Origin: DTWD01 sp963662965
GTDB taxonomy: Bacteria > Acidobacteriota > Vicinamibacteria > Vicinamibacterales > UBA8438
DNA length: 64,000 nucleotides
Assembly: GCA_963662965.1 (NCBI GenBank)
Contig: OY759970.1
Location: 1,984,001-2,048,000 of the forward strand
Direction of reading: 5' to 3'
The translations under genes and the position numbers were made by a program. Below the pieces are notes generated by a model, which had not been told where the DNA came from, made no database searches, and saw only the letters and a list, made by a program, of their open reading frames with translations. Position 1 is the first letter of the stretch. Each line of letters opens with the position of its first letter. Positions 27,375-37,947 of this stretch are shown one piece after another.

Positions 27375-27653
27375 TCAGTCCTCGGTCCGTCCCGCGCGTA
27401 GGATTAGCAGGACCGCCACAGCGCCGGTGAAGATCACCGTCACCTCGCCCAGGGTGTCGAAGCTGCGGTAGTCGGCGAGCACCGCGGTCACCATGTTCGG
27501 CACGTTCGTTTCGCCGAAGCCCTCCTCGATATAGCGAGGTGAGACGTGCGTGCTCGGTGGCGACGCCGGGTCGCCGGTGTCGGGCATATCGAGTGAGCCA
27601 AGGAGCAGGAGCAGCCCGGTGACGGCGGTCGTAACGAGATGCGGCCACTTCAT
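27375..27653 (-). CDS. MrpA C-terminal-domain / MbhE-like subunit
   Basis: A 92-residue protein with an N-terminal helix (TTAVTGLLLLLGSLDMP), a hydrophilic loop containing YIEEGFGETNVPNMVTAVLA and DYRSFDTLGEVTVIFT, and a C-terminal helix (GAVAVLLILRAG). The DxRxFDTLGE motif is the hallmark of the MrpA C-terminus, which is fused to the large subunit in classic mrp operons but is a separate gene in Mbh/Mbx-type loci. Here it is separate, 1 bp after the DUF4040 gene. Confidence 0.85.
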   Translation of the reverse strand: MKWPHLVTTAVTGLLLLLGSLDMPDTGDPASPPSTHVSPRYIEEGFGETNVPNMVTAVLADYRSFDTLGEVTVIFTGAVAVLLILRAGRTED

Positions 27654-27654
27654 G

Positions 27655-27900
27655 TCAGTCCTTGCTCTCCCGCTCGGTCTTGAAGACGGCGACGACGAAG
27701 AACACGGTCGTGATGCCGGCGCCGACCGCCGCCTCGGTGAAGGCGACGTCGACGGCGCCCATCTCGAGCCAGATCAGGCACATGAACAGGCTGAACGCCC
27801 CGAGGAGGACCACCGACGCGAGCAGATCCTTCACCCGGATCGCCGCGACCGCACAGATGACGCTGAACACCAGCAGGATGATGTCGAGCTGCCAGATCAT
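27655..27900 (-). CDS. DUF4040 / MrpA middle-domain (MbhD-like) subunit
   Basis: I choose ATG 27900, which overlaps the mnhG stop as ATGA, over an ATG six codons upstream. The 81-residue product is a three-helix membrane protein with AIRVKDLLASVVLLGAFSLF and GAVDVAFTEAAVGAGITTVF, the PF13244/DUF4040 signature with its conserved glutamate (FTEA). In MrpA this domain is fused between the antiporter core and the C-terminal piece; here it is a free gene, as in Mbh-like complexes. Confidence 0.87.
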   Translation of the reverse strand: MIWQLDIILLVFSVICAVAAIRVKDLLASVVLLGAFSLFMCLIWLEMGAVDVAFTEAAVGAGITTVFFVVAVFKTERESKD

Positions 27901-28196
27901 TGGTCTTCCTCCGGCCAATGCGCCATCTGGTGCTTGAGGGCCGCCCGTGCAATGGCGTGCGTCGCGGTCGGGCTGGTGAGGAAGATGAACAGCGCGATCG
28001 CCAGGATCTTGATGCTGGCGATCGTCACGCCGCCGTAGCAGGCCAGGCCGGCGAGCAGCAGCAGGCTACCGAGCGTGTCGCACTTTCCGGCTGCGTGCAT
28101 CCGCGCATAGAAGTCGGGAAAGCGAATCAGGCCGACGGACCCCATGAACAAGAAGAAGACGCCGAGAAGGATGAGAGCCACCGCAACAGCAGTCAC
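27897..28196 (-). CDS. mnhG: Na+/H+ antiporter subunit G (MrpG/MnhG)
   Basis: A 99-residue protein with three helices. The core FLFMGSVGLIRFPDFYARMH and AAGKCDTLGSLLLLAGL is the MrpG signature (GxxRFPDxYxRxHAxxKxDTLG). It overlaps mnhF at its start and the DUF4040 gene at its end, both by ATGA, so the genes are translated as a coupled set. Length is normal. Confidence 0.95.
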   Translation of the reverse strand: MTAVAVALILLGVFFLFMGSVGLIRFPDFYARMHAAGKCDTLGSLLLLAGLACYGGVTIASIKILAIALFIFLTSPTATHAIARAALKHQMAHWPEEDQ

Positions 28197-28486
28197 CCGG
28201 CGTCCCCATCGAAGTCGTGATGAAGCCCCTTGCGCTCGAAATACTGCGACAGCGCCAGCGTTCCAATGAAGTTGATCAGCGCGTAGACGACCGCGATATC
28301 GATGAAAAACTCGATCCGGTCGAAGATGTACCCGGTGACCAGGATGACGGCGATCGTCTTCGTGCCGATCACGTTGACGCCGATGATGCGGTCGATGATC
28401 GCCGGTCCGACGAGGACGCGGTACAGCGAGATGAGGACCGCGGTGAGAATGACGATCGCGGTGACGAGAAAGAAGGTCGGCATCAT
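28193..28486 (-). CDS. mnhF: Na+/H+ antiporter subunit F (MrpF/MnhF)
   Basis: Start at ATG 28486, whose ATGA overlaps the mnhE stop; the longer upstream frame is a shadow of mnhE. The 97-residue product has three helices, with LYRVLVGPAIIDRIIGVNVI and the later ALINFIGTLALSQYFERKG typical of MrpF. The ATGA overlaps at both ends indicate coupling with mnhE and mnhG. Confidence 0.93.
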   Translation of the reverse strand: MMPTFFLVTAIVILTAVLISLYRVLVGPAIIDRIIGVNVIGTKTIAVILVTGYIFDRIEFFIDIAVVYALINFIGTLALSQYFERKGLHHDFDGDAG

Positions 28487-28992
28487 GCCTTCCTGGTGTC
28501 GGGGGCGACGAACACTTGCGCCACGCGGCGCTCCATCGCGCCGCTCTTCAAGTCCGCGGCCGCCTTGTCGCTGAGCGCGTGGACGAAGAACTCGTCGCCG
28601 TCGATGTCCATCGTCACCGTCCCGGGCGTCAGGGTGATCGAGGTGCCGAGGGCGACCTTCGCGACATCTCCCGGGAGCGACGTCTTGAACCGGACCACCT
28701 GGGAGCGAATCCCGGCAGGTCGGAGGATGAGACCGATGACCTGTAGATTCGCAAGCACGACTTTCCACAGCAACCACGGGATATAGGCGAGAAACCGCCA
28801 GCCGACCGAGACCTGAGCCCGTGCCGTCGTCGGCAACAGCAAGTCCGAGGAGACGGCCGCGACCAGCGCGGCGCAGGCCAACCCGAGTCCGAGATGCAGC
28901 GGGTCGAAATGGCCCGAGAACACGACCCAGACGATGAAGAGAATGGTGAAAACGGCGAGCCGCCGTTTGGGGCTGACGTTGCAGTGGAGCAT
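28483..28992 (-). CDS. mnhE: Na+/H+ antiporter subunit E (MrpE/MnhE)
   Basis: First gene of the antiporter operon. I start it at ATG 28992 (MLHCNVSPKRRLAVFTILFI), giving 169 residues; the upstream frame would run back into pcrA. Helices in the N-terminal half are followed by a soluble domain containing GTSITLTPGTVTMDIDGDEF and FVHALSDKAAADL, the MrpE signature. The gene order E-F-G-(A middle)-(A end)-B-C-D-(NuoL-like)-(third antiporter) follows. It begins 43 bp after pcrA, with only a hairpin between them, so read-through from pcrA is possible. Confidence 0.92.
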   Translation of the reverse strand: MLHCNVSPKRRLAVFTILFIVWVVFSGHFDPLHLGLGLACAALVAAVSSDLLLPTTARAQVSVGWRFLAYIPWLLWKVVLANLQVIGLILRPAGIRSQVVRFKTSLPGDVAKVALGTSITLTPGTVTMDIDGDEFFVHALSDKAAADLKSGAMERRVAQVFVAPDTRKA

Positions 28993-29017
28993 TGGGAGGA
29001 TTGTAGAGGAATGGCGG

Positions 29018-29036
29018 GGGCGCGCTGTGCGCGCCC
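29018..29036. repeat. Isolated H3 hairpin of the GC-rich repeat, at the pcrA stop
   Basis: GGGCGCGC-TGT-GCGCGCCC is a perfect 8-bp stem that abuts the pcrA stop codon (29036-29038 on the minus strand). It matches hairpin H3 of the larger GC-rich repeat family and is preceded on the plus strand by GGCGG as in those copies. No T-run follows. Confidence 0.65.
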
Positions 29037-31318
29037 TACACCCGCTCCAACTTGGCGTACCGGGCCAGCAGCTTCTTTTCACCGACGGCGTTGAACCGGA
29101 CGGTCACCTTCATATCGCCGGTCAGCGGCTCGACACCGACGACGGTGCCCACACCGAACGTCGGGTGGCGCACGCGCGCGCCGCGAGAGATCCCGCCCGC
29201 CGACTGATCTTCATCGGCTTCGTCGTACGCCAACGGCGGCGGCTCCGGCTTGTGCTCTCGCCAACCTCGGCGCCGCCCGGAACCCGACCCGTGCCGTCGT
29301 CCGCCGTAGCCGCTCGAGGCATACGCCGGCGCGCTATAGGTGGGCTCGACAATGGTCACCAGCTCGGCTGGAATCTCTTCGAAGAAGCGCGACGGGTCGG
29401 TCGATTGATACTCCCCGAATACGCGCCGGCGCGCCGCGCTGGTGAGCACGAGCTGTGATTCGGCCCGCGTCATCCCGACATAGCACAGCCGGCGCTCCTC
29501 CTCGAGCTCGTCCTCATCCTCGGTGGCTCGCGCGTGCGGGAACAGCCCGTCCTCCATCCCGGCGATGACGACCAGGGGAAACTCCAGTCCCTTGGCGGCA
29601 TGCAGCGTCATCAGCCAGACCCGCGCGGTGGACGGCCCGTTCTCCTCGTCGGCTTCAGACAGAAGCGAGAGCCGATCGACAAAGCCGCCGAGACTCGCCT
29701 CGGGATCGCGGACCTCGTAGTCGCGGGCCGCGGAGACCAGCTCGGCCAGGTTCGACAGTCGATTCTCGGCCTCTTCGCTGCCATCGTTGCGCAAGGCCTG
29801 GATGTAGCCGCTCTGACCGAGCGCTTTCGCGAGCGCGACCGAGGCTGACTCCGCCGACGCCACCTCCCGGAGGGTGGTCATCAGTTCTTGAAAGCGCGCC
29901 AATGCCGTCAGCGCCCGTTTTGGCAGAAGCTGCTCGTCCGTCGCGCGCACCAGCCGCGTCCAGAGGGACCGGGCGGGCCCCTCGTCTGGCTCGAGCCCCG
30001 CTCCCTGAAAGAGCGGCGACTCGCTTACCGGCTCGGGCGCGATGCCCTCGAGCCCCTCCATCACGCCCTTTCCGATCCCGCGTGCCGGAACGTTGATCAC
30101 GCGCCGCAGACTGACGTCGTCGTCCGGCGTCAGAAGCAGCTTCAAGTAGGCTAGCGCGTCCTTGATCTCCTTGCGCTCGTAGAAGCGAACACCGCCGACG
30201 ACGCGGTAGGGGATCGCCTCGCGTGTGAGCGCGTCTTCAATGGCGCGCGACTGGGCGTTGGTCCGATACAGGACCGCCGCCTTGTCGATGTCGGCCGCGA
30301 GCCCCTCGCGAAGCTGCTTGAGGATGAAGTCGGCCTCTTCGAGTTCGTCATTCGCGCGATGACAGATGATCGGATCGCCGCCCTCGCGCTCCGCATAGAG
30401 TCTCTTTTCCTTGCGCTGGCGGTTGCAACTGATCACGCTGGTGGCAGCGTCGAGAATCACCTGCGTCGACCGGTAGTTGCGTTCGAGACGAACGACGGTC
30501 GTTTCGGGGTAGTCCTCCTCAAAATCGAGGATGTTCCGCAGGTCAGCGCCACGCCACTTGTAGATCGACTGATCCGGATCACCCACGACACACAGGTTGC
30601 GATGCTCGGAGGTGAGATAGCGGATCAGCAAATACTGCGGACGGTTCGTGTCCTGATACTCGTCGATCATCACGTACCGAAAGCGGTCGGCGTACCAGGC
30701 CCGCGTGTCGGGCGACGTCTCGAACAGCGTCACCGCCTTCAACAGCAGATCATCGAAGTCGAGCGCGCCGCTCGTGCTGAGCGCCCGGAGATAGCGTTCG
30801 TAGACCGCCGCGAGTTGGTCGTCGCCGAAGCTGTGGCTGTTGCGCCGAATATCCGCCGCGCTCTCCATCTTGTTCTTGGCGTGGCTGATCCGTGACAACA
30901 ACGCGCGCGGCGGCGTGATCTTGTCGTCGACATTCAAGTCCCGCATCGCCTGCCGCACGGCAGTCAGCTGGTCGACCGAGTCGTAGATCACGAAGTCGCG
31001 CGAGAGACCGATGCGCGGTGCCTCGCGACGGAGCAGCCGGGCGCAGAAGGCGTGGAACGTGGAGATCCAGAGCCGTGGGTGCTCCGATTCGAGCAGCTGT
31101 TCGACCCGGCTCCGCATCTCCTCGGCCGCCTTGTTGGTGAAGGTGACGGCAAGCACCTGGTCGGGCTCGGCGTGTCCCTCGCCGATGAGGTACGCCAGCC
31201 GGCAGCAGATCACCCGCGTCTTGCCAGACCCGGCGCCCGCCAGGATCAACAGCGGCCCCTCTCGATGCAACACCGCTTCGCGCTGCTCGGGATTGAGGTT
31301 GGTGAGAAAGGACGACAT
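29036..31318 (-). CDS. pcrA: ATP-dependent DNA helicase PcrA/UvrD
   Basis: A 760-residue superfamily 1A helicase with motif I AGAGSGKT (27-34), motif II MIDEYQDTN, GDPDQSIYKWRGAD (motif III), and LMTLHAAKGLEF (motif V). The C-terminus holds the Tudor-like region GARVRHPTFGVGTVVGVEPL, characteristic of PcrA/UvrD proteins that contact RNA polymerase. It unwinds DNA 3'-5' in repair and in clearing stalled complexes. It lies 22 bp after glmS in a long minus-strand run and before the antiporter genes. Confidence 0.95.
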   Translation of the reverse strand: MSSFLTNLNPEQREAVLHREGPLLILAGAGSGKTRVICCRLAYLIGEGHAEPDQVLAVTFTNKAAEEMRSRVEQLLESEHPRLWISTFHAFCARLLRREAPRIGLSRDFVIYDSVDQLTAVRQAMRDLNVDDKITPPRALLSRISHAKNKMESAADIRRNSHSFGDDQLAAVYERYLRALSTSGALDFDDLLLKAVTLFETSPDTRAWYADRFRYVMIDEYQDTNRPQYLLIRYLTSEHRNLCVVGDPDQSIYKWRGADLRNILDFEEDYPETTVVRLERNYRSTQVILDAATSVISCNRQRKEKRLYAEREGGDPIICHRANDELEEADFILKQLREGLAADIDKAAVLYRTNAQSRAIEDALTREAIPYRVVGGVRFYERKEIKDALAYLKLLLTPDDDVSLRRVINVPARGIGKGVMEGLEGIAPEPVSESPLFQGAGLEPDEGPARSLWTRLVRATDEQLLPKRALTALARFQELMTTLREVASAESASVALAKALGQSGYIQALRNDGSEEAENRLSNLAELVSAARDYEVRDPEASLGGFVDRLSLLSEADEENGPSTARVWLMTLHAAKGLEFPLVVIAGMEDGLFPHARATEDEDELEEERRLCYVGMTRAESQLVLTSAARRRVFGEYQSTDPSRFFEEIPAELVTIVEPTYSAPAYASSGYGGRRHGSGSGRRRGWREHKPEPPPLAYDEADEDQSAGGISRGARVRHPTFGVGTVVGVEPLTGDMKVTVRFNAVGEKKLLARYAKLERV

Positions 31319-31340
31319 GCCTGGCGCCGCGCCCTAGCCT

Positions 31341-33203
<1,863 letters not shown>

Positions 33204-33212
33204 ACCCCTATG

Positions 33213-34628
33213 CTACTCCGCCTTCTTTCTCATCTTCTCGGCCCGGCCCTCCTTGTTGACCTGGCGGCCGCGGGCGATCGCAAGCGCGCGGGCGGGGACA
33301 TCGTCGGTGATGCACGATCCGGCCGCCACGTACGCGCCTCGCCCGACGGTCACGGGAGCGACCAGCTCCGTGCCGCTGCCGATGAAGACGTCGGCTTCGA
33401 CCGTCGTCCGGTATTTGTGCACACCATCGTAGTTGCAGGTGATCGTCCCGGCGCCGATGTTGCTGCCGGCGCCGATGTCGGCATCGCCGACGTAGCTGAG
33501 GTGGTTGGCTTTCGCGCCGGTGCCGAGCGTCGCCTTCTTGAGCTCGACGAAGTTGCCGACCCGCGCCCGGGCGCCGACGATTGAGCCAGGTCGGATATGG
33601 GCGAATGGGCCGACCCGCGCGCCCGACGCGACCGCCGAGTCGGTGATGACCGAGTGGTTGTTGATCGTGACGTCGTCGCCGATCGTCGAGTCGACGATCC
33701 GCGCCCCGGCGTGCAGTTCACACCGCGCGCCGACGGCCGTGCGTCCTTCGAGAAAGACGCCCGGATGAATCACCGTGTCAGGTCCGACCTCGACGTCGGT
33801 GTCGATGTAGGTCGTCGCCGGATCGTCGATCGTGACGCCGGCGGCCATCAGCTCTTCGTTCTTGCATTGTCGCATGATGCTACTCACTTCCGCCAGTTCA
33901 GACTGGCTGTTGATGCCGCGAATCTCATGCGGGTCGTCCGTCACCACCGACTCGACTGGTCGCTGCCGCCGCTGATAGAGCTGCAGGACCGCTGGCAGGT
34001 AACGCTCGTTCTTCGGTCCAGCTTCTGGGATCTCGTGCACAGTCTGAAAGAGCGAGGCAAGGTCGAACGCGTAGATCCCGCTGTTGACCTCGCGAATCGT
34101 TCGCTGGTCGGGCGTGGCGTCCGCCTCCTCGACAACGCCAATCAGCTGACCCTCGCGCCGGAGGATCCGGCCGTAGCCGCAGGGACGCTCGAGGGTGGCG
34201 GTGAGCACCGTGGCCGCCGCCGTGGCCCGCTCGTGCGTCTCGGTAAGTGTCGCCAGCGTCCGCGACGAGATCAGCGGCGTGTCCCCAGACAAGACGACGA
34301 GGGTGCCGGCCGCGCCGGCCAACGGTCGCTCTGCCTGGAGCAGGGCATGCGCCGTGCCGAGCTGCTGCTCTTGGCGTACCACGCCCACTGACGGACGCGC
34401 GCTCGAGAGCGTGCGCGCGACGGTGTCGGCGTGATGACCGACGACGACGGTCGTCGAGACGGCGCCGAGCGGCGCCGTCGCACGCAGGACATGTTCGACG
34501 AGGGGATGACCGGCCAGTCGGTGCAACACTTTCGGCCGACTCGACTTCATGCGGGTTCCCTTACCCGCGGCGAGGATGAGGACGTGACGGTCGGGCGCAC
34601 CCTGTCGCCCGTGGCGCGAGACTCTCAC
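33213..34628 (-). CDS. glmU: Bifunctional GlmU: GlcNAc-1-P uridyltransferase / GlcN-1-P acetyltransferase
   Basis: A 471-residue two-domain enzyme. The N-terminal pyrophosphorylase has LAAGKGTRMKSSRPKVLH and the C-terminal half is a left-handed beta helix of hexapeptide repeats with GPFAHIRPGSIVGARARVGN, NHLSYVGDADIGAGSNIGAG and TITCNYDGVHKYRT, the acetyltransferase active site. It makes UDP-GlcNAc for peptidoglycan and lipopolysaccharide. The N-terminus has about 14 extra residues before the usual start of the domain, so a slightly later start is possible. glmS follows 9 bp later. Confidence 0.96.
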   Translation of the reverse strand: MRVSRHGRQGAPDRHVLILAAGKGTRMKSSRPKVLHRLAGHPLVEHVLRATAPLGAVSTTVVVGHHADTVARTLSSARPSVGVVRQEQQLGTAHALLQAERPLAGAAGTLVVLSGDTPLISSRTLATLTETHERATAAATVLTATLERPCGYGRILRREGQLIGVVEEADATPDQRTIREVNSGIYAFDLASLFQTVHEIPEAGPKNERYLPAVLQLYQRRQRPVESVVTDDPHEIRGINSQSELAEVSSIMRQCKNEELMAAGVTIDDPATTYIDTDVEVGPDTVIHPGVFLEGRTAVGARCELHAGARIVDSTIGDDVTINNHSVITDSAVASGARVGPFAHIRPGSIVGARARVGNFVELKKATLGTGAKANHLSYVGDADIGAGSNIGAGTITCNYDGVHKYRTTVEADVFIGSGTELVAPVTVGRGAYVAAGSCITDDVPARALAIARGRQVNKEGRAEKMRKKAE

Positions 34629-34638
34629 CCACGGGCTC

Positions 34639-35298
34639 CTAATCGGAGGTGGCCGTTGCCGTCACACGCTGAAAACGCTCGTCGGCATGGAGGCTCTCGA
34701 AGTCTGGTTCCTGCCGCGCGAGAAGACGGTTCTCGGCGTTGAGGCTGATGGCGCGCTCCAGATGGGTCACGGCCGGGTCGGCCTGGTCGGCGAGCGCGTG
34801 CGCGACCGCCAACATGTACTGCACATGCGCGCTATCGGGTTCGTCCGTGGCGGCCGCGTTGAGGTGCCGCAGCGCCTCGTCGATCGCGCCGCCGTTCAAC
34901 GCCAGTGTGGCGGCGTAGATCCGCTGGTCTGCGGTCTCCGGCGCAGACGCCTTCGGCGCCACCTCGCGCTCGCACACGCCGATGTACAGCCGAGCACGTT
35001 CGTGTAGCTCCCGCTCGTCGGGGTAATCGTCAACGACTTGACGTAGTGCCTTCGCGGCAACAGAGAATTTCCGTTTCTGCATCGCCGTGATGCCGTCCTC
35101 GTATAGCTTCACCGCCCGGCGCGACCGCGCCCGTCGCTCCTTGGCGGCCACGCTGACCTCCGGCGGTACTGCCTTTCCCGCCCGCGCTTTACCGCGCTTC
35201 GGCTTGGTCGATTTGCGCGTGGGGGCCTTTGATCGTGCCGCCGCCGGGCGCGCCGGCTTCTTCGCAGCTGTTTTCTTGCTGACGGTGCGTTTTGCCAT
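34639..35298 (-). CDS. TPR-repeat protein with histone-H1-like basic N-terminus
   Basis: The 219-residue product begins with about 50 residues rich in Lys, Ala and Pro (KKTAAKKPARPAAARSK and RKSTKPKRGKARAGK), like the tails of histone H1 and bacterial H1-like proteins. The rest is helical with TPR-like repeats (KLYEDGITAMQKRKFSVAAK; IYAATLALNGGAIDEALRHL; YMLAVAHALADQADPAVTHL). The tail could bind nucleic acid or acidic partners while the TPRs bind protein. No function is known to me. It lies 10 bp before glmU and 41 bp after rsmI, so it is probably cotranscribed. Confidence 0.75.
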   Translation of the reverse strand: MAKRTVSKKTAAKKPARPAAARSKAPTRKSTKPKRGKARAGKAVPPEVSVAAKERRARSRRAVKLYEDGITAMQKRKFSVAAKALRQVVDDYPDERELHERARLYIGVCEREVAPKASAPETADQRIYAATLALNGGAIDEALRHLNAAATDEPDSAHVQYMLAVAHALADQADPAVTHLERAISLNAENRLLARQEPDFESLHADERFQRVTATATSD

Positions 35299-35339
35299 AA
35301 GGTACGGACGGAGAGGGTAGCAAACCGCTTGTTGTTAGG

Positions 35340-36224
35340 TCAATCAACGGGGCTGGTTGCCTTTGCCTCTTCCACTCGTTGATACATTACGCGGCTCGGC
35401 TGGCCATAGCGGACGGCTAGCGAACGGATTGCCTCCCGCCGCGACAGCCCGTGTGAGGTCAAATGACCAAACTCTTGGGCTAGCTCTGTGTCCGAAGGGC
35501 GCCTGGCAGAGATCGCGGCTTTCCGTGCAACGTCAACGACCACGGTAAATTCGCCTCGAACCTGCGCAAGTGCGGTCAAGACGACAGAAATAGGTCCAAT
35601 GACCAAAGTTTCATGGATCTTGGTCATTTCACGGCACACAGCGATGCGTCGGTCGCCGATCGTTTCCTGAAGATCGAGGAGCGATCGCCGAATTCGATGT
35701 GGAGCCTCGAAAAACACCACTGGTCTGGACTGGCGCACGAGTTCAGAGAACAGACGTTTTCTGTCTTTTGACCTAGAAGGAGGGAATCCAATGAACGTAA
35801 AGCCGTCCGCGGCCAGCCCAGAGGCAACCAGGGCGGCGAGAACTGCGCTTGGTCCCGGGATCGCTTCGACGCGGTGCCCCGCCTCCAGTGCCGCCCGCGC
35901 CAGGCGCGCGCCCGGGTCCGACACCAGCGGTGTCCCGGCGTCGCTGACGATCGCCACCGTCTCCCCGCGAGAGAGTCGGCTGAGCAGCGAGGGGATTCTC
36001 TGGGCCTCGTTGTGCTCGTGGAGGCTCACACGCCGTGTCGTGATCCCATAGCGCGTGAAGAGTTTGGCGGCCCGGCGGGTGTCCTCCGCGGCCACGAGGT
36101 CCACCTGCCCCAGCACACGAACCGCGCGGTAGGTGACGTCCTCGAGGTTGCCGATCGGGGTGGAGACGATGAAGAGCGTGCCGGGCGAGAGCGCTGAAGG
36201 CACGAGGCGGCGGTATTGTACCAT
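35340..36224 (-). CDS. rsmI: 16S rRNA (cytidine1402-2'-O)-methyltransferase RsmI
   Basis: A 294-residue tetrapyrrole-methylase-fold enzyme. The N-terminus LFIVSTPIGNLEDVTYRAVR and VDLVAAEDTRRAAKLFTRYG is the family signature; later blocks are SDAGTPLVSDPGARL, EAIPGPSAVLAALVASGL and FIGFPPSRSKDRKRLF. It 2'-O-methylates C1402 in the ribosomal decoding centre. The C-terminal extension (about 240-294) is helical and fits the RsmI tail. Local base composition at 35.3-35.8 kb is somewhat less GC-rich than its neighbours. Transcription is divergent from the DUF885 gene. Confidence 0.93.
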   Translation of the reverse strand: MVQYRRLVPSALSPGTLFIVSTPIGNLEDVTYRAVRVLGQVDLVAAEDTRRAAKLFTRYGITTRRVSLHEHNEAQRIPSLLSRLSRGETVAIVSDAGTPLVSDPGARLARAALEAGHRVEAIPGPSAVLAALVASGLAADGFTFIGFPPSRSKDRKRLFSELVRQSRPVVFFEAPHRIRRSLLDLQETIGDRRIAVCREMTKIHETLVIGPISVVLTALAQVRGEFTVVVDVARKAAISARRPSDTELAQEFGHLTSHGLSRREAIRSLAVRYGQPSRVMYQRVEEAKATSPVD

Positions 36225-36262
36225 CAGAGGGTACGGACCCTACTGTTGGTCGTGACTGTGTT

Positions 36263-37942
36263 ATGCGCCGATCGAATTCCACGTACGTGTCGGAACCGTT
36301 TTCGCACTTCGTCGCTCAGTACCTCGAGTACCTCTATGAGACGTACCCCACCGAGGCCGCTGCCGACGGTGTCCATCTCCACGACGACCTGCTCGAGGAT
36401 CTGAGTCGCACCGCGGTCGACACACGCGCCCGCGAGCTCGGCGGGTGGGCGCGTCGACTCGATGGCATCGGCCCCGGCGGGTTGACGCGGGACGAGGCGC
36501 TAGAGCGGCGAATGCTCGGCGACTGCATCCGGAGCCGCCTGTTTGCTCTCGAAGAGGTGCGCGACTGGGAGCGGAACCCGCTCGCCTACGCCGAGATCGT
36601 AGCCAGTAGCCTCGCGACTCAGGTGCTCTTCGCGTACACCGACTTGCCCAATCGCGCCCGCCGGGTCGGATCCAAGCTTCGACAGACACCGCGATTAATC
36701 GAAGCCGCGCGCGAGAACGTGACCGACGCCCCCGGGCTCTTCGTCAAGGTGGCGATCGACTCGTTCGAAGGGGTCCTCCGCTTTATCGAGAAAGACCTGC
36801 CGCGTGCGTTCCGCGACCTCGACGACATGCATGTGCTGGGTGACTTGGCCGACGCCTCGACCGAGGCCGTTGACGCCATCCGCGCCTACCTCGGCCACCT
36901 GCGCGACACGGTGGCCCCCAAGAGCCGCGCCTCGTTCCGTCTGGGCCGTGAGCGCTTCGAGCAGAAGCTGCGATTCGATGAGGGACTCGACGTCCCGTCC
37001 GACCGGCTCCTCAAGATTGCGCTGCGGGAACTCCGGGCCACACAGGAAGAATTCGCGCGGGTTGCCTCGTCGATCGATGCCGACCCGGCTGAGGCGTGGC
37101 GCCGGGTGAAGTCACGGCACCCATCGGCGGATGAGCTCCTCGGCGTCGTCGACGAGCAAGTGCAAACGCTCCAGACGTTCTTGCAACGCAAGCCGCTGGT
37201 GACGATCCCGGACCACGCCGGGCTGCGAATCGGACCGACGCCAGCGTTCTATCGGTGGACCTTTGCCAGCATGTGGACGCCAGGCCCGTTCGAGACGGCG
37301 AAGCTGCCGGCGTACTACTACGTCACCAACGTCGACCCCGAGTGGAGCGACGAACGCAAGGAGGAGCATCTCCGCGACTTGAGCTACGCGACACTCTGGT
37401 CGGTGTCGACGCATGAGGTGTTCCCGGGTCACTTCCTCCACTTCGAGCACCTGCGCCAGTTGACGTCGCCGCTCCGAAAGTCGGTGCTCTTTGCGCCGAC
37501 GTCATTCGTCGAGGGGTGGGCCCACTACGCCGAGCAGATGATCCTCGATGAGGGGTTCGAGCGCGGCAATGAGGAAGTCAGGCTCGGCCAGTTGGCCGAA
37601 GCCTTGACCCGGCTCGCGCGCACGGTCGTCGGCATCCGACTCCACACGGAAGATCTCTCTGTCGAACAGGGCGTGCGATTCTTCCGAGACGAGGCGTACC
37701 TCGAGGAAGGGAGTGCGCGTCAGGAAGCCGAACGCGGCACGTTCGACCCGAGCTACGTCCTGTATGCCCTCGGCAAGCAGATGCTCTTGAAGCTGCGGTC
37801 CGACGCGGAGGAAACAACAACCGGGGCCGGCGGCGACAGTTTCTCCCTCCACCGTTTCCACGACCAGTTGCTCGGCCAGGGGGCCCTTCCATTCTGGATG
37901 CACCGCATTCTAATGGTCGGAGACGGGTCGCTCATCGAGTAA
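36263..37942 (+). CDS. DUF885-family putative zinc carboxypeptidase-like protein
   Basis: A 559-residue soluble protein with no clear signal peptide at the chosen start. The motif THEVFPGHFLHFEHL has H384-E385 and H390 (HExxxGH), and FVEGWAHYAEQMILDEGF follows about 35 residues later. This pair is the DUF885 hallmark and probably binds a catalytic zinc. Members are thought to be peptidases, but the substrate is unknown. It is the first plus-strand gene after the long minus-strand run and is followed by an FmdB-like gene 5 bp later, so the two likely share a transcript. Confidence 0.88.
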   Translation: MRRSNSTYVSEPFSHFVAQYLEYLYETYPTEAAADGVHLHDDLLEDLSRTAVDTRARELGGWARRLDGIGPGGLTRDEALERRMLGDCIRSRLFALEEVRDWERNPLAYAEIVASSLATQVLFAYTDLPNRARRVGSKLRQTPRLIEAARENVTDAPGLFVKVAIDSFEGVLRFIEKDLPRAFRDLDDMHVLGDLADASTEAVDAIRAYLGHLRDTVAPKSRASFRLGRERFEQKLRFDEGLDVPSDRLLKIALRELRATQEEFARVASSIDADPAEAWRRVKSRHPSADELLGVVDEQVQTLQTFLQRKPLVTIPDHAGLRIGPTPAFYRWTFASMWTPGPFETAKLPAYYYVTNVDPEWSDERKEEHLRDLSYATLWSVSTHEVFPGHFLHFEHLRQLTSPLRKSVLFAPTSFVEGWAHYAEQMILDEGFERGNEEVRLGQLAEALTRLARTVVGIRLHTEDLSVEQGVRFFRDEAYLEEGSARQEAERGTFDPSYVLYALGKQMLLKLRSDAEETTTGAGGDSFSLHRFHDQLLGQGALPFWMHRILMVGDGSLIE

Positions 37943-37947
37943 GTCCT

